A stretch of DNA of 34,280 nt from Comamonadaceae bacterium (GCA_027486755.1 JAIXOM010000020.1:1-34280); one strand, 5' to 3'; shown: positions 1 to 8,481, numbered from the stretch's first letter. The notes: generated from the sequence alone by a model not told the origin. Translations and numbers: made by a program.

Positions 1-1385
1 AGATTCACCGTACCTACAATACTCGCACCAGACCCGACAGTGATCGAGTTATTCTGCGCATCAACACTCGTACCATTTAACGCTCCCCCACTGGCCAAAA
101 ATAGCTTCAAAGTAACAACGGGTGCAGCTTGCTCGCTTACAGTAAATGATTGCGATACTCCACTGGCGGCAGCATAGGCTCCATTACCCGCTTGAGTAGC
201 CGTCACACTACAGATGCCCGCAGCGATAGCAGTCACAGTAGCGCCTGAGACCGTACATACCGATGACGGTGTTGCCGTATAACTGACGGGCAAGCCCGAT
301 GATGCGCTTGCATCCAAGGTAGCCGTTGTCCCCATCATCATCCCAGCGGGCTGAGCAAACGTTATCGCCTGCGTTTTGGGCTGGGTGGCCAGCGTCGAAC
401 AGTTGATGGCGATGTTACTGACAACCGTCTCAGGCGAGCCGTTGCCGGCCATGCCTGTGCCATTGCTAACCACGCAGGTTTGGCCTGGCGCTGGCGTCTC
501 GATGGTGATCTCGTAGGCTGAGTTCACCGGAACTGAAAACGAAAAAGTGCCGTTAAAGCTGAGGGCCTGCTTGGTGAAACCGTTGGCCACCGTGATTCGG
601 CTGCCTGCCTGCAAACTGGACAACGTGCCGCGGACAGCGGTGATCCCCTTGGCTGGGTTATTCACCCAAAAACCCACACCGTGACGCAGGTTCGGCCCGC
701 CGGCGCTGAACTCTAGATAATTACGTTCGGCGGTGTATTGGGCGAGTTGTCCCTTAGCATCCAGTGAGGGAGCATAAAAAAACCAGGCCGAATTGACTGG
801 CTCCCAGGCCCAGAGACTGGTCAAGTTCTGGGAGGTGACGCCCGGTGACGGTGGAACCAGACTAAGCGCCTGGTTGAAATTTCCCGGAGTGACATCGTCT
901 CCGATACTGAGCAAGTTCCAGCCGGAGAGCATGGCTGTTGCGCTGTCGGATCTCAATTGCTCGGCCCGAACCAAGTCGGCTGCGGTCACGGCCAAACTGA
1001 ACGCGGTGCCCGCGTTGACCCAGTAGCCCTCGCCCGGCCCAATCGACTGCAGCGGCACATATCCCTTACTCAAAGCATAGGCCGCGCCGCCATCGACCTG
1101 CTTTGGGGTGTAGAAAGCCCAGGCGGACATGGCCGCGTCCCATTTCCAAATGGAAACAACCTTGTCGGGATCAGAAAACACAGAAGCTGTGCTGATGGGG
1201 GTAGCCTGACCGTTGCCAAGCAGGTTCCAGCCCCGCACAAGCTTGATGTCACTGGGGATCGCAGCAGACTGCGCCATCGCCTGACTGACCATCAGCCCAT
1301 GGAGGATAAGACTCAGCACAACAAGCAGAACCGAGCGGAGGCTAAGGTGGGGGGCCCTGAGGGCACCGACGGAAATCTTGGCCAT
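1..1385 (-). CDS. Secreted protein with N-terminal tandem GWNL module and Ig-like domain (3' end outside window)
   Basis: The frame is open from ATG at 1385 to the left window edge, about 461 codons, so the C-terminus is missing. Residues 1 to about 47 form a signal peptide (basic start, hydrophobic core, A-M-A cleavage site). Two related Trp-rich units follow. Unit A (about 48-145) has GWNLLGNG, IWKW, AFYTP and PGEGYWVN; unit B (about 150-240) has GWNLLSIGDD, LWAW, FFYAPSLD and GVGFWVNNP. After them come a beta-rich stretch and, near residue 337, an Ig-like repeat beginning QAITFAQPAG with a C-T-V-S-G ... G-I-C-S-V pattern, closely like those in the 2285-residue protein at 16397-23254. The units match the C-terminal module of the proteins at 1841-3502 and 16397-23254, but here they lie at the N-terminus with no Thr linker before them. 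The function is unknown; the likely location is extracellular or on the cell surface. A weak AGGGA site precedes the ATG. The gene call is firm and the role is inferred. Confidence 0.85.
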   Translation of the reverse strand, partial: MAKISVGALRAPHLSLRSVLLVVLSLILHGLMVSQAMAQSAAIPSDIKLVRGWNLLGNGQATPISTASVFSDPDKVVSIWKWDAAMSAWAFYTPKQVDGGAAYALSKGYVPLQSIGPGEGYWVNAGTAFSLAVTAADLVRAEQLRSDSATAMLSGWNLLSIGDDVTPGNFNQALSLVPPSPGVTSQNLTSLWAWEPVNSAWFFYAPSLDAKGQLAQYTAERNYLEFSAGGPNLRHGVGFWVNNPAKGITAVRGTLSSLQAGSRITVANGFTKQALSFNGTFSFSVPVNSAYEITIETPAPGQTCVVSNGTGMAGNGSPETVVSNIAINCSTLATQPKTQAITFAQPAGMMMGTTATLDASASSGLPVSYTATPSSVCTVSGATVTAIAAGICSVTATQAGNGAYAAASGVSQSFTVSEQAAPVVTLKLFLASGGALNGTSVDAQNNSITVGSGASIVGTVN

Positions 1386-1525
1386 TTTTTCCCTACATTG
1401 GACCCACGCACAGCAAATCTGCGGCTTCAGACAAGCGGACAAACGAGCTTACCTGACTTGACCCGCAATCAACGAGAGAGATGCTAAGCAAGAGTTTGAA
1501 CCACTCGGAACAAGCTTTTCGCCGA

Positions 1526-1553
1526 ATTATCGCCAAATGTTAATTTTTTACAA
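1526..1553 (-). promoter_or_regulatory. Candidate sigma70 promoter for the gene at 1-1385
   Basis: On the minus strand, TTGTAA (1553-1548) and GATAAT (1531-1526) are separated by 16 bases. They match the sigma70 consensus at four and five of six positions. The predicted start near 1519 would leave a leader of about 134 bases before the ATG at 1385. Called by eye only. Confidence 0.45.
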
Positions 1554-1653
1554 CGAGCAACATGATGAAGGGAGTGGGAACCTATTCCAGGTCGGCATTT
1601 TGTGTGTGAGGCATGAAATGTCAACAAGGAGATGTATGCCGTGCTGACCCAGA

Positions 1654-1695
1654 GCCTGCAGACGAGGGTCACATCGTGTCGTCTGGCGCCAAGAC
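1654..1695. repeat. Copy 1 of a 42-base element shared by two intergenic regions
   Basis: This stretch matches 3723-3764 at 35 of 42 positions without gaps; both begin GCCTGC and share TCACATCGTGTC. It lies 269-310 bases upstream of the start at 1385, and its partner lies 221-262 bases upstream of the start at 3502. On the minus strand it contains the imperfect palindrome GTCTTGGCGCCAGAC. It may be a regulatory element, or a remnant of the duplication that produced the two module-bearing genes. Confidence 0.55.
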
Positions 1696-1840
1696 TCCCT
1701 CGCCTAGCACCGGGGTCCGGGCAATCATTCATCACCGAAAGCCCAAGCCGGCCGTATGCCAAATAGCAAGACCCCAGGCAATATGGCAACGTAGCGAAGC
1801 CTTGGAAAGATGTTCATCCTTCCTTTTTGTGTGCCGCGGG

Positions 1841-3502
1841 TCAGGGCCTGTTCACCCAAAATCCAGTGTTGGGAGAGAGCGTCTTGCTACCAAACGAGAG
1901 GTATCCCTTGCTCTGGATATAGGTGTCCAAGGTGTTGTTTTTCTGCAGACTGGGAGCGTAAAACTGCCAGCCGGGAACGGTTGCGTCCCATGCCCACATA
2001 CTGATGAAATTTTGGGGTACTTCCCCGGCCGATGGCGGCGTATCGCTCAAGGAAAGATTAAAGGTCATAGGATTTGGGTTATCACCCGTGGCAAGCAGAC
2101 TCCAGCCTCTAGGCAGCGCCTTGTCGCCGCTCTGAGAAAAACTGCTGCTGCTAACCGAGGCTTTTCCGGTGATGTCCGTCGTCAAGGTCCAGGCGGTTTT
2201 GGCATTTAGCCAGAAGCCCTCCCCCGGGTTTATTGTGCTCAGCACTTCGTAGTTCTTGTCTTGGGCATAGCTTTGCAACTGCACGGTTCCCAGACTGGGC
2301 GTGTAGAAGGCCCACGCCATCTTGTCGGCCAGCCACTTCCAAACTGAGATCACCCGGCTCTTGTCGCCGAACACGCTGCCTACGTCGATTGTTCCGCTGT
2401 AGCCATTACCGATCAGATTCCAGCCACTCAACAAATTTATATTGCCGACCAGTGTGGTGGTGGTTGATGTGGATACAGCAGTTGTTGTAGTTGTCGTTGG
2501 CGCTGCAGTAGTCGTAGTTGTCGGAGCAGTGGAAGTTGTTGTAGTTGTCGTCGGCGCTGCAGTGGTCGTAGTTGTCGGAGCAGTGGTAGTTGTTGTGGTT
2601 GTCGTTGGCGCTGCAGTAGTCGTAGTTGTCGGAGCAGTGGTAGTTGTTGTGGTTGTCGTCGGCGCTACAGTGGTCGTAGTTGTCGATGTAGTCGTTGTCG
2701 TTATCGTTGATGTCACAACGGCAGGGGTAGTAATATTTATGGAATTGGACCGATTTGAGCAATTGTTAGCAGCGTCGCAAGCAGCCAAGCTGAATGTATA
2801 AGAGGTAGAGGGAGACAGCGCTGATAATTGCAACCCCGTAGGCGAGGGCGCCAATACACTGACTATCGTATTGCCAGAATATAAGACGTAGGCAGTGACC
2901 CCGACATTATCAGTCGATGCATTCCAAGCGAAGTTAATTTGATTGGGTGATACTGCCACACCTGTAAATCCCGTGGGTGCTGATGGTGCTGACAGGTCTG
3001 TAATCGTGGTGCTGCCGAACCCTTGCTTCAATAGTGCAGCGACAAGTACGGCCGGATCAATGGCGCCAGATATAAATTGATTTTTCGTCAAATAACCGAT
3101 TCGAGCGCCATTACGCCAAATTTGAGGAACATTTGAGGCGCTAGCGAATGTATTACAGACAGAGGAGGAACTAAATGAACTGCCGTAGGAGCCGAAAGAA
3201 TTAAAAATACTGGAGGTAGAAAAACTACTGCCATATGTACCAAAGCTATTCAATATTGAATTCGTGACGAAAGGGTTGCTAGATACAACACCAAGCTCAA
3301 CTGTCAGACTCGAATTATAAATAACAGCATTACCATCAAACCAATTTGGAATAGTACCTGTGTATGTGTTCGATGTAACTGTCTCGCCACAAATTGTCCG
3401 AGACTCTGCTGCTTCGACATTTTTGCCCAGAAGAATAAACAAAGCGATAGCCAAGCCCGACCCAGAAAGATGGATGAATTTTTTAAATAGAAAATTCATC
3501 AT
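1841..3502 (-). CDS. Secreted protein: Ser/Gly repeats, fibronectin III domain, Thr-rich linker, C-terminal GWNL module
   Basis: 553 residues. A signal peptide spans about 1-32 (ending V-E-A-A). Residues about 60-115 contain two 16-residue repeats built on NSFG-YGSSFS. A fibronectin type III-like domain spans about 172-262 (A-P-T-G-F ... L-S-P-S-T-S-Y-T-F). A linker of almost pure Thr/Ala/Pro spans about 266-350 and is encoded by 54-base tandem repeats. The last 200 residues carry the two-unit Trp-rich module: GWNLIGNG, VWKW, AFYTPSL and PGEGFWLN in the first, then GWSLLATGDN, MWAWD, FYAPSL and NTGFWVNRP at the extreme C-terminus. The order sorted domain, flexible linker, terminal module resembles other secreted proteins whose C-terminal domain directs export or anchoring, but no function is known. 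The N-terminal half is visibly richer in A+T than its neighbours, suggesting a mosaic or acquired passenger. A leader of about 70 bases follows the promoter at 3577-3605. Confidence 0.88.
   Translation of the reverse strand: MMNFLFKKFIHLSGSGLAIALFILLGKNVEAAESRTICGETVTSNTYTGTIPNWFDGNAVIYNSSLTVELGVVSSNPFVTNSILNSFGTYGSSFSTSSIFNSFGSYGSSFSSSSVCNTFASASNVPQIWRNGARIGYLTKNQFISGAIDPAVLVAALLKQGFGSTTITDLSAPSAPTGFTGVAVSPNQINFAWNASTDNVGVTAYVLYSGNTIVSVLAPSPTGLQLSALSPSTSYTFSLAACDAANNCSNRSNSINITTPAVVTSTITTTTTSTTTTTVAPTTTTTTTTAPTTTTTAAPTTTTTTTTAPTTTTTAAPTTTTTTSTAPTTTTTAAPTTTTTTAVSTSTTTTLVGNINLLSGWNLIGNGYSGTIDVGSVFGDKSRVISVWKWLADKMAWAFYTPSLGTVQLQSYAQDKNYEVLSTINPGEGFWLNAKTAWTLTTDITGKASVSSSSFSQSGDKALPRGWSLLATGDNPNPMTFNLSLSDTPPSAGEVPQNFISMWAWDATVPGWQFYAPSLQKNNTLDTYIQSKGYLSFGSKTLSPNTGFWVNRP
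2481..2696. repeat. 54-base tandem repeat, four units, encoding the Thr-rich linker
   Basis: Units start at 2481, 2535, 2589 and 2643, exactly 54 bases apart; the last is diverged towards its end. Each encodes 18 residues, with eight Thr then AP and five Thr then AAP, on the minus strand inside the 1841-3502 gene. The high similarity between units suggests recent expansion and a linker length that may vary between strains. Confidence 0.9.
3165..3260. repeat. 48-base direct repeat, two units, encoding YGSSFS segments
   Basis: Units begin at 3165 (GAGGAACTAAAT) and 3213 (GAGGTAGAAAAA). They encode, on the minus strand, two copies of a 16-residue Ser/Gly/Phe segment within the N-terminal part of the 1841-3502 gene. 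The units are diverged at the DNA level but in register at the protein level. Confidence 0.7.
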
Positions 3503-3576
3503 AACTTTGACGCTCCAAATTTTCGAAAGGTGGATTTATGAGCCAAGAATTCTTCAAATAGACAACGCTCGTCGTA

Positions 3577-3605
3577 ATCATAATTGGCTTGAGACAGGTG
3601 TGCAA
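3577..3605 (-). promoter_or_regulatory. Candidate sigma70 promoter for the gene at 1841-3502
   Basis: On the minus strand TTGCAC (3605-3600) and TATGAT (3582-3577) are 17 bases apart. The -10 matches five of six consensus positions and the -35 three. The leader would be about 70 bases. Called by eye. Confidence 0.4.
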
Positions 3606-3722
3606 GCAATTCACTGTCCGCACGCGTTGAAAAAATGGTTCGCCAACCACATCCTGACCTCCCCCAGACTCCTTGAGCCCCAGACTGTTCAGGGAACCGT
3701 CTACATGACAGCGCCAGGAGCG

Positions 3723-3764
3723 GCCTGCCGACGAAGATCACATCGTGTCCTCCGGCTCCGAGAC
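3723..3764. repeat. Copy 2 of the shared 42-base element
   Basis: Partner of 1654-1695 (35 of 42 identical). It lies 221-262 bases upstream of the start at 3502 and about 130 bases upstream of the divergent secretion operon. The arms GTGTC and GACAC could pair, so a structured RNA is possible but not shown. Confidence 0.55.
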
Positions 3765-3894
3765 ACATTCACGCACCACCATATTCTGGGCTGAAAGGCC
3801 TTGATCAGTAGACCATGAGGAGCTCGTCAAAAGACTGATTGACACAGGGAAATCAGCGACAATCTTGTAAATTTGTAGCCTCCTGCAACCTCTG

Positions 3895-4758
3895 ATGCAT
3901 CCCTTGTTTGCCCTTGCCCTGCGAAACCCTTTTGGAACAGCCTGGCTGCCCAAGCGCAGGGGTGAATGCTGGGGCCACCTGTCGCTAAACGGGGTAGGAC
4001 TTCGGTACGGTAAGCAAGCCAAGACGTCGGTCCTCTCCAATGCGTCGACCAGTGAGGCCCTGGGATGGGAGCCGGCGCTCCAGGCCTGGGGGCAACTTTG
4101 GCATAGCGCCGGTCTGCGGCAACAGAGGGTCTCTCTGGTTTTGGCTGACCGCTGGGCACGTATCCTGGCTTTTGACCTACCTTCAGGTACACGCTCCGAC
4201 ACAGACATTGCTGCATTGGCAAAAATTGAACACGGACGCCGCTTTGGCACTGGCGCCTTTCCTTGGCATATGGACTGGATCCGAGTGGGCGATTCAGTGC
4301 TCGTGGCGGCCTGCCCCCAGACCTTGTTGCAGCAACTTAAGGACCTTCTGGGGCCGAGTGACAGCCAGTTGGGACACCTAGGAATTCGAAGTCTTGAATT
4401 ATTCGCGCATCAGTACAAGCGCATGGCACCTGACGGGTGGCATACGGTGCTCGCCGCCGGAACGATGAGCATCTACTGCATGGACCAAGGGCAGTTGCGC
4501 GGCTGTTGGATTTTCCCCTGGCAAGCCAACGCGACAGCTGATCTACTGGCCCGGTTAGAGCGTCAGCACGCACTACTGCGAGACACACGAAAATCGCTCC
4601 TATTGATCAACGTCCCATCCTGGATGGCGGATTTGCAGCTCAGCACCCAGCTAAAGGCTGCTGGCTGGCAGTTGCAGACGCAGGCGTCCAGCGCGGCCTT
4701 GCCGCTTCAGGTCAGCCGCGCTGTATGGCCCGGCTTCGTGGCGGTGGAAGCATCATGA
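3895..4758 (+). CDS. PilM/MshI/GspL-like cytoplasmic assembly protein
   Basis: 287 residues, first gene of the secretion operon. Its place, directly before PilN-, PilO-, PilP/GspC-like proteins and a secretin, is the place of pilM, mshI or the cytoplasmic part of gspL. In those systems this actin-fold subunit links the ATPase to the inner-membrane PilN/PilO pair. No signal peptide or membrane segment is visible, in keeping with a cytoplasmic protein. I cannot point to clear actin-fold phosphate-binding motifs, so the sequence is diverged and the name rests mainly on gene order. No ribosome-binding site is evident before the ATG, and an in-frame stop at 3868-3870 rules out a much earlier start. 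The stop overlaps the next start as ATGA, which implies translational coupling. Confidence 0.65.
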   Translation: MHPLFALALRNPFGTAWLPKRRGECWGHLSLNGVGLRYGKQAKTSVLSNASTSEALGWEPALQAWGQLWHSAGLRQQRVSLVLADRWARILAFDLPSGTRSDTDIAALAKIEHGRRFGTGAFPWHMDWIRVGDSVLVAACPQTLLQQLKDLLGPSDSQLGHLGIRSLELFAHQYKRMAPDGWHTVLAAGTMSIYCMDQGQLRGCWIFPWQANATADLLARLERQHALLRDTRKSLLLINVPSWMADLQLSTQLKAAGWQLQTQASSAALPLQVSRAVWPGFVAVEAS

Positions 4759-5297
4759 GCCGCTGGTTGGACATCAACCTGGCCAGGCCCACAAATTGGC
4801 GCCAGAGTGCCACTGCAAAAACCCTGGCTGGCTTGGTCTCACTGCTACTGCTTGGGCTGGCGGTCAATGGCATGCGCTGGATGGACTTGCGCCAGCAGAT
4901 TTCGGCCGAGAAGGTCGGTTCGCTCTCTCCCGCTACGCGGATGGATATCGCCTCGTCGCAGCCTATGACTGCCGAGCAGGTCAAAAGAGCTGCGGCCATG
5001 GCTCAGATGCTGCAGCAGCTGGCTACGCCATGGGAACGGCTCTTCAGCCGCACGGAGGGTAGCCTGCCTGAAGGGCTGAAATTGGAGTCCTTGCAGGCTC
5101 AGCCCGGGCAATCGAAGATGCTGATCAAAGTGGCGGCTCGCGACTTCCCCGAAATTTTTCTCTTCCTACACCGGCTGCGGGCACAGGAGGGCTTGGAGTC
5201 TGTACAACTGAAATCGCAGTCATTCGCCGATGCTGGCAACACGCCCCGCTGGCGTGCCACCCTCGAGGTTCAATGGAGCTCCGGCCCCAATGAATAA
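4755..5297 (+). CDS. PilN/MshJ-like inner-membrane assembly protein
   Basis: 180 residues from the ATG at 4755. This start is preferred over an in-frame ATG at 4725 because it forms an ATGA overlap with the upstream gene and follows GGAAG by a few bases. It has a short cytoplasmic start with W-L-D-I-N-L-A, close to the conserved PilN N-terminal motif that contacts PilM. One membrane helix follows (about 24-40), then a periplasmic part with helical and ferredoxin-like character. This is the bitopic topology of PilN and of the membrane part of GspL. Family knowledge predicts an inner-membrane platform complex with the next gene product, linking the cytoplasmic ATPase to the pseudopilus. It overlaps the next gene by eight bases. 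Confidence 0.78.
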   Translation: MSRWLDINLARPTNWRQSATAKTLAGLVSLLLLGLAVNGMRWMDLRQQISAEKVGSLSPATRMDIASSQPMTAEQVKRAAAMAQMLQQLATPWERLFSRTEGSLPEGLKLESLQAQPGQSKMLIKVAARDFPEIFLFLHRLRAQEGLESVQLKSQSFADAGNTPRWRATLEVQWSSGPNE

Positions 5298-5853
5298 GGG
5301 CCTGCCCCTCACCCTCGGCCGGGGGCCGGTCCTCATCGGCTTACTGCTGGTGGCCTTGCTGTTGCAGCTTGCGGTTGAACTTCTGGTGATACAGCCCGCA
5401 CAGGAAGCGCTCGAACTCACGCAGGCGCAAAAACTTCGGCGAGAGCTGCGGCAGGCCAAACTGGAGGCCCAGCCTTCTGCGCGGGTACAAACCTTGAGCC
5501 GGATGCAGTCGCATGAGCAGGTGTTGCATTCCCTGCCCGACCCCCTGGCGCGTCTTGAGCAATTGCAGCGCATTGCCGCTCAAGAGGCGGTGCAGCTCAG
5601 AAGCCTCAGTTATGCCTACGCTACAGTCAGCGACCAGATCGAAAAAATCACTCTTCAGATGGATGTTGAGGCGCATTACCCCAGACTGCGGCAATTCATT
5701 CGCGCGGTTCATGCGTCCGATGCGGCGACCGGGCTCGTCATGCTGAACATCACTCAGGCAAGCTCCGAATCGGGGCCTCTGAAGGCACAGCTGCAGTTTG
5801 CAGTGTATGCAGCATCCGGGCAACTGATCCAGGCCTCGGCCAAGCGTCCATGA
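5290..5853 (+). CDS. PilO/GspM-like inner-membrane assembly protein
   Basis: 187 residues from the ATG at 5290. An ATG at 5230 in the same frame would add a run-on without the expected topology and would overlap the upstream gene by 68 bases. One membrane helix (about 13-34) is followed by a coiled-coil region (about 38-100, rich in Leu, Gln, Arg and Glu) and a C-terminal alpha/beta domain. This is the PilO/GspM layout. It is predicted to pair with the preceding PilN-like protein in the periplasm. The stop overlaps the next start as ATGA (5850-5853). The sequence is diverged and the assignment rests on topology and order. Confidence 0.75.
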   Translation: MNKGLPLTLGRGPVLIGLLLVALLLQLAVELLVIQPAQEALELTQAQKLRRELRQAKLEAQPSARVQTLSRMQSHEQVLHSLPDPLARLEQLQRIAAQEAVQLRSLSYAYATVSDQIEKITLQMDVEAHYPRLRQFIRAVHASDAATGLVMLNITQASSESGPLKAQLQFAVYAASGQLIQASAKRP

Positions 5854-6488
5854 GGGTGTCCATGATCGGTACCATCAGCCGCACAACAACCATGCGCAAA
5901 AGCCTTTGGTGGGGCCTGGGGCTCACGGCGATTTTGGTTCTCGGGCTTCAAGCCTGGGACGAGCCGCCCTCCCCGACATCGGCGGCCCGCAGCGCTGGTG
6001 CCACATCAGCAGAAACAGCGAGGCGGCCGAAGGCCGAACCCACGGCAGACCTTAGCGCTCTGAACTTGCCGGCCATCTGGCCCGAGCGCCCCTTGGTCAG
6101 GCAAGCTGTGGTCGATGCATTTCAAACCGGCGCGACGCCAATGCCCGCGTTCAAGAAGCCAGCACCCCTTGCAGCGGCGGCCCCGACTGCGGTACCAGAA
6201 GCCGGGGCAGCGACGGTAGCCGCTGCTGCCACTCCGCCTGCGCCGCCTGCGCCGCCTGCGCCGCCGGTTCAAGATGGCTTTGCCTACACCTACTTCGGGC
6301 ACCTGGATCAAGGCCAAGGCCCGGCTGTTTTCTTCCGCTCGGCCGACAGTCAGGTGCTTTCGGTCCGAGTGGGCGATCTCATCGACCGAGACTGGAAATT
6401 GACGTCTTTCGATGCTCGTCGGCTGACCGTGCGTCACGAGCCTAGCGGCCAGAACTTCCAGCAAAGCTTGACAGAGTCGAATCCATGA
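5850..6488 (+). CDS. PilP/GspC-like protein linking inner membrane to secretin
   Basis: 212 residues. One membrane helix lies at about 18-35, after a basic start; a second Met at residue 15 is also possible. A long Pro/Ala-rich spacer (about 40-140) ends in an APPAPPAPP stretch encoded by a 9-base repeat near 6236-6265. A small C-terminal domain (about 142-208) has F-x-G and V-R-V-G-D-L-I-D-x-D-W-x-L features. This fits the homology-region domain of GspC, or PilP/MshK, which contacts the secretin N-terminal domains. The gene sits directly before the secretin and overlaps it by ATGA (6485-6488), as expected for this role. The function is known for the family; the choice between GspC and PilP is open. 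Confidence 0.78.
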   Translation: MRVSMIGTISRTTTMRKSLWWGLGLTAILVLGLQAWDEPPSPTSAARSAGATSAETARRPKAEPTADLSALNLPAIWPERPLVRQAVVDAFQTGATPMPAFKKPAPLAAAAPTAVPEAGAATVAAAATPPAPPAPPAPPVQDGFAYTYFGHLDQGQGPAVFFRSADSQVLSVRVGDLIDRDWKLTSFDARRLTVRHEPSGQNFQQSLTESNP

Positions 6489-8481
6489 GCCCCACCCCTT
6501 TACGCGCCTTTGCCTTTGTCCTGGCCGGCCTGCTTGCAGGTTGTGCCAACCAACAAGCCTTCGTTCTTGGCCAGCAGCGCATGGCCGAAAAAGACTGGAT
6601 GGGCGCAATTTCGGCGCTTGAGCAAGCCAGTCGAGCAGCGCCCGACAACGCTCAGGCACAGTACCTGCTGCGCAACGCTCGCGGCAAGGCAGTAGACCAA
6701 CTTCTTGCAGACGCCGCGCTACAGATGAAGGTCTCGCCTGAAAAAGCGACCGAGACCTACCGACAGATATTGCTGATCGACCCCTTCAATTCACGGGCGG
6801 TTGAGCAACTGAGGACCATCGAGCGCAACCGATACCGCCAGGATCTCTACCAAGAGGCTACGCAAGCTTTGCGAGCCGGACGCAGCCAGGAGGCCAGGGC
6901 CAAGTTGCGGCGCCTTCTTGTCGAAGATCCTGGCAATGAGCAGGCCCGGCGGTCGATGCGCCAACTCGACGAAGAATCTGGCAGGAACTCCGCGCTCCCG
7001 ACCTTGGACGAGCGGCTCACCAAGCCCGTTTCGCTTTCGGTCAGCAACGGCAGCATCAAGATGCTTTTTGAAGCCTTGGCGATGAGCCATAACCTCAATT
7101 TCATTTTGGACCGGGACCTGAAATCGGACGCGACCACCACAATCAATCTGCGCAACGTCCCGTTCGATGAAGCGCTCGAGCAGATCCTGATCGCCAATGG
7201 CCTGGATATGAAGGTTGTCAACAGCAACACCGTGCTGGTGTTCCAAGCCTCACCGCAGAAGTATCGCGAGCATCAGAATTTGCTGGTGCGTAATTTCTTC
7301 ATTGAAAGTGCCGACGTCAAGGAGTTGGGTAACCTGCTCAAGACCATCCTGAAGATGAGCGATGTCCATGTAGACGCCAAACGCAACACGTTGGTGGTGC
7401 GCGATACGTCCAGGAACATCCAGGCGGCTGAAAAGCTGATTGCAGCGCATGACCAACCTGAACCCGAGGTGATGCTGGAGGTGGAAATCCTGGAGTTCAA
7501 CCACTCTCTGTCTACAGCCATTGGCTTGCAGTTTCCCAGTCAGGTCACCTGGGGTGTGGTCAGTCCCATCACGCTCAATACCCTCAACGCGCTAACCAGT
7601 TCCAACATCAACGTCACCGGTCTGAGTTCTTTGCTGCAACTGAATCTGCAAAGCCAGTCGGCGATCACCAGAGTCTTGGCCAATCCCAAGATCCGGATCA
7701 GGAACCGCGAAAAAGCCCGCTTCCACGTGGGCGATAGGGTGCCCGTCATCACCTCCACCACCTACCCGGGAACCTTGACCGGAGCGACGAGCTCATCGGT
7801 CAGCTATCTTGACGTCGGCATTAAGCTGGAATTGGAGCCCGTCATTCAGCTTGACGGGCAAGTGGTGATCAAAACCACCCTGGAAGACAGCTCCATCACC
7901 GACAAGGTCGTCAACAGCGGCACCACCGCCTACCAACTCGGTACCCGCAATGTAGCCACTACACTGACCCTGCGAGATGGAGAGATGCAAATCCTCGCAG
8001 GCCTGATTCGAAGCGGCGAGCAGACGGCCTCAAACCAGGTTCCTGGGCTTTCCGATCTTCCGGTGCTCGGGCGACTGTTCCAGACCCCGGCCAACTCAAA
8101 CACCAAGAAGGAAATCCTGCTGTCCATCACGCCGCGTATCCTGAAAAACATTCAGAGCCCAACCGATGACCTGATGGAGATGACCGCCGGGCCTGAATCG
8201 CGCACCGGACAAGTCGGCCGCGGAACTGCACCGCCGCCTGCAAGCCCGCCCCAAGTGCCTCGGCCGGCAGCGGCGCCAGTACCGCCCCGCCCGATCCTCA
8301 CGCCTCTGACGCCTTTTGGGCAGTCCAATTCGGCAGCTCCTGCTGTGCCTGTGCCCGCGCCCATGGGCGGTGCGATGCCCACTAACCCAGCGCCAAGCGG
8401 TAGTCCAGCCGGAGTTGGCACACCGCCACAGGAGAATTTCCCAATTTTCCAACCACCGCCAGGCGTAGGCAGCTCCGGCGG

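Larger units (their letters stand above)
1386..1840. other. 455-base intergenic region between two secreted-protein genes
   Basis: No supported gene. It holds the candidate promoter at 1526-1553, one copy of a 42-base element shared with 3723-3764, and a hairpin at 1804-1823 (arms GGAAAGAT and ATCCTTCC, one mismatch). The hairpin is followed on the plus strand by five T. It lies just after the stop of the 1841-3502 gene, but the T-run is on the wrong strand to terminate that gene well. The short open frames here have no signal, start site or family resemblance. Confidence 0.5.
3503..3894. other. Divergent intergenic region between a cargo gene and the secretion operon
   Basis: 392 bases with no supported gene. 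It holds the candidate minus-strand promoter (3577-3605) and the second copy of the 42-base element (3723-3764). A perfect TTGACA hexamer lies at 3839-3844 on the plus strand, 51 bases before the ATG at 3895. The -10 region that would go with it (AATCTT, 16 bases on) is poor, so a plus-strand promoter is only suggested. Confidence 0.45.

Noticed and set aside
1804..1828. Terminator for the 1841-3502 gene
   Set aside because: The hairpin is followed by T only on the plus strand, where no gene precedes it; on the minus strand there is no U-run.
2481..2696. CRISPR-like regular spacing of repeats
   Set aside because: The units are contiguous coding repeats in frame with a Thr-rich linker, with no unique spacers and no cas genes.
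2442..2801. Plus-strand poly-Val open frame
   Set aside because: It is the antisense of the Thr-codon repeat; Thr codons read backwards give Val. No start signal or domain.
3499..3768. Minus-strand 89-codon frame upstream of the 1841-3502 gene, with peptide similarity to a frame at 1484-1789
   Set aside because: The similarity is confined to the 42-base shared element; the rest does not align and no ribosome-binding site is seen. It is kept as a DNA element, not a gene.
3503..3894. Cyclic-di-GMP or other riboswitch in the divergent region
   Set aside because: I looked for conserved GEMM-type sequence and found none; only the 42-base repeat and promoter-like hexamers are supported.
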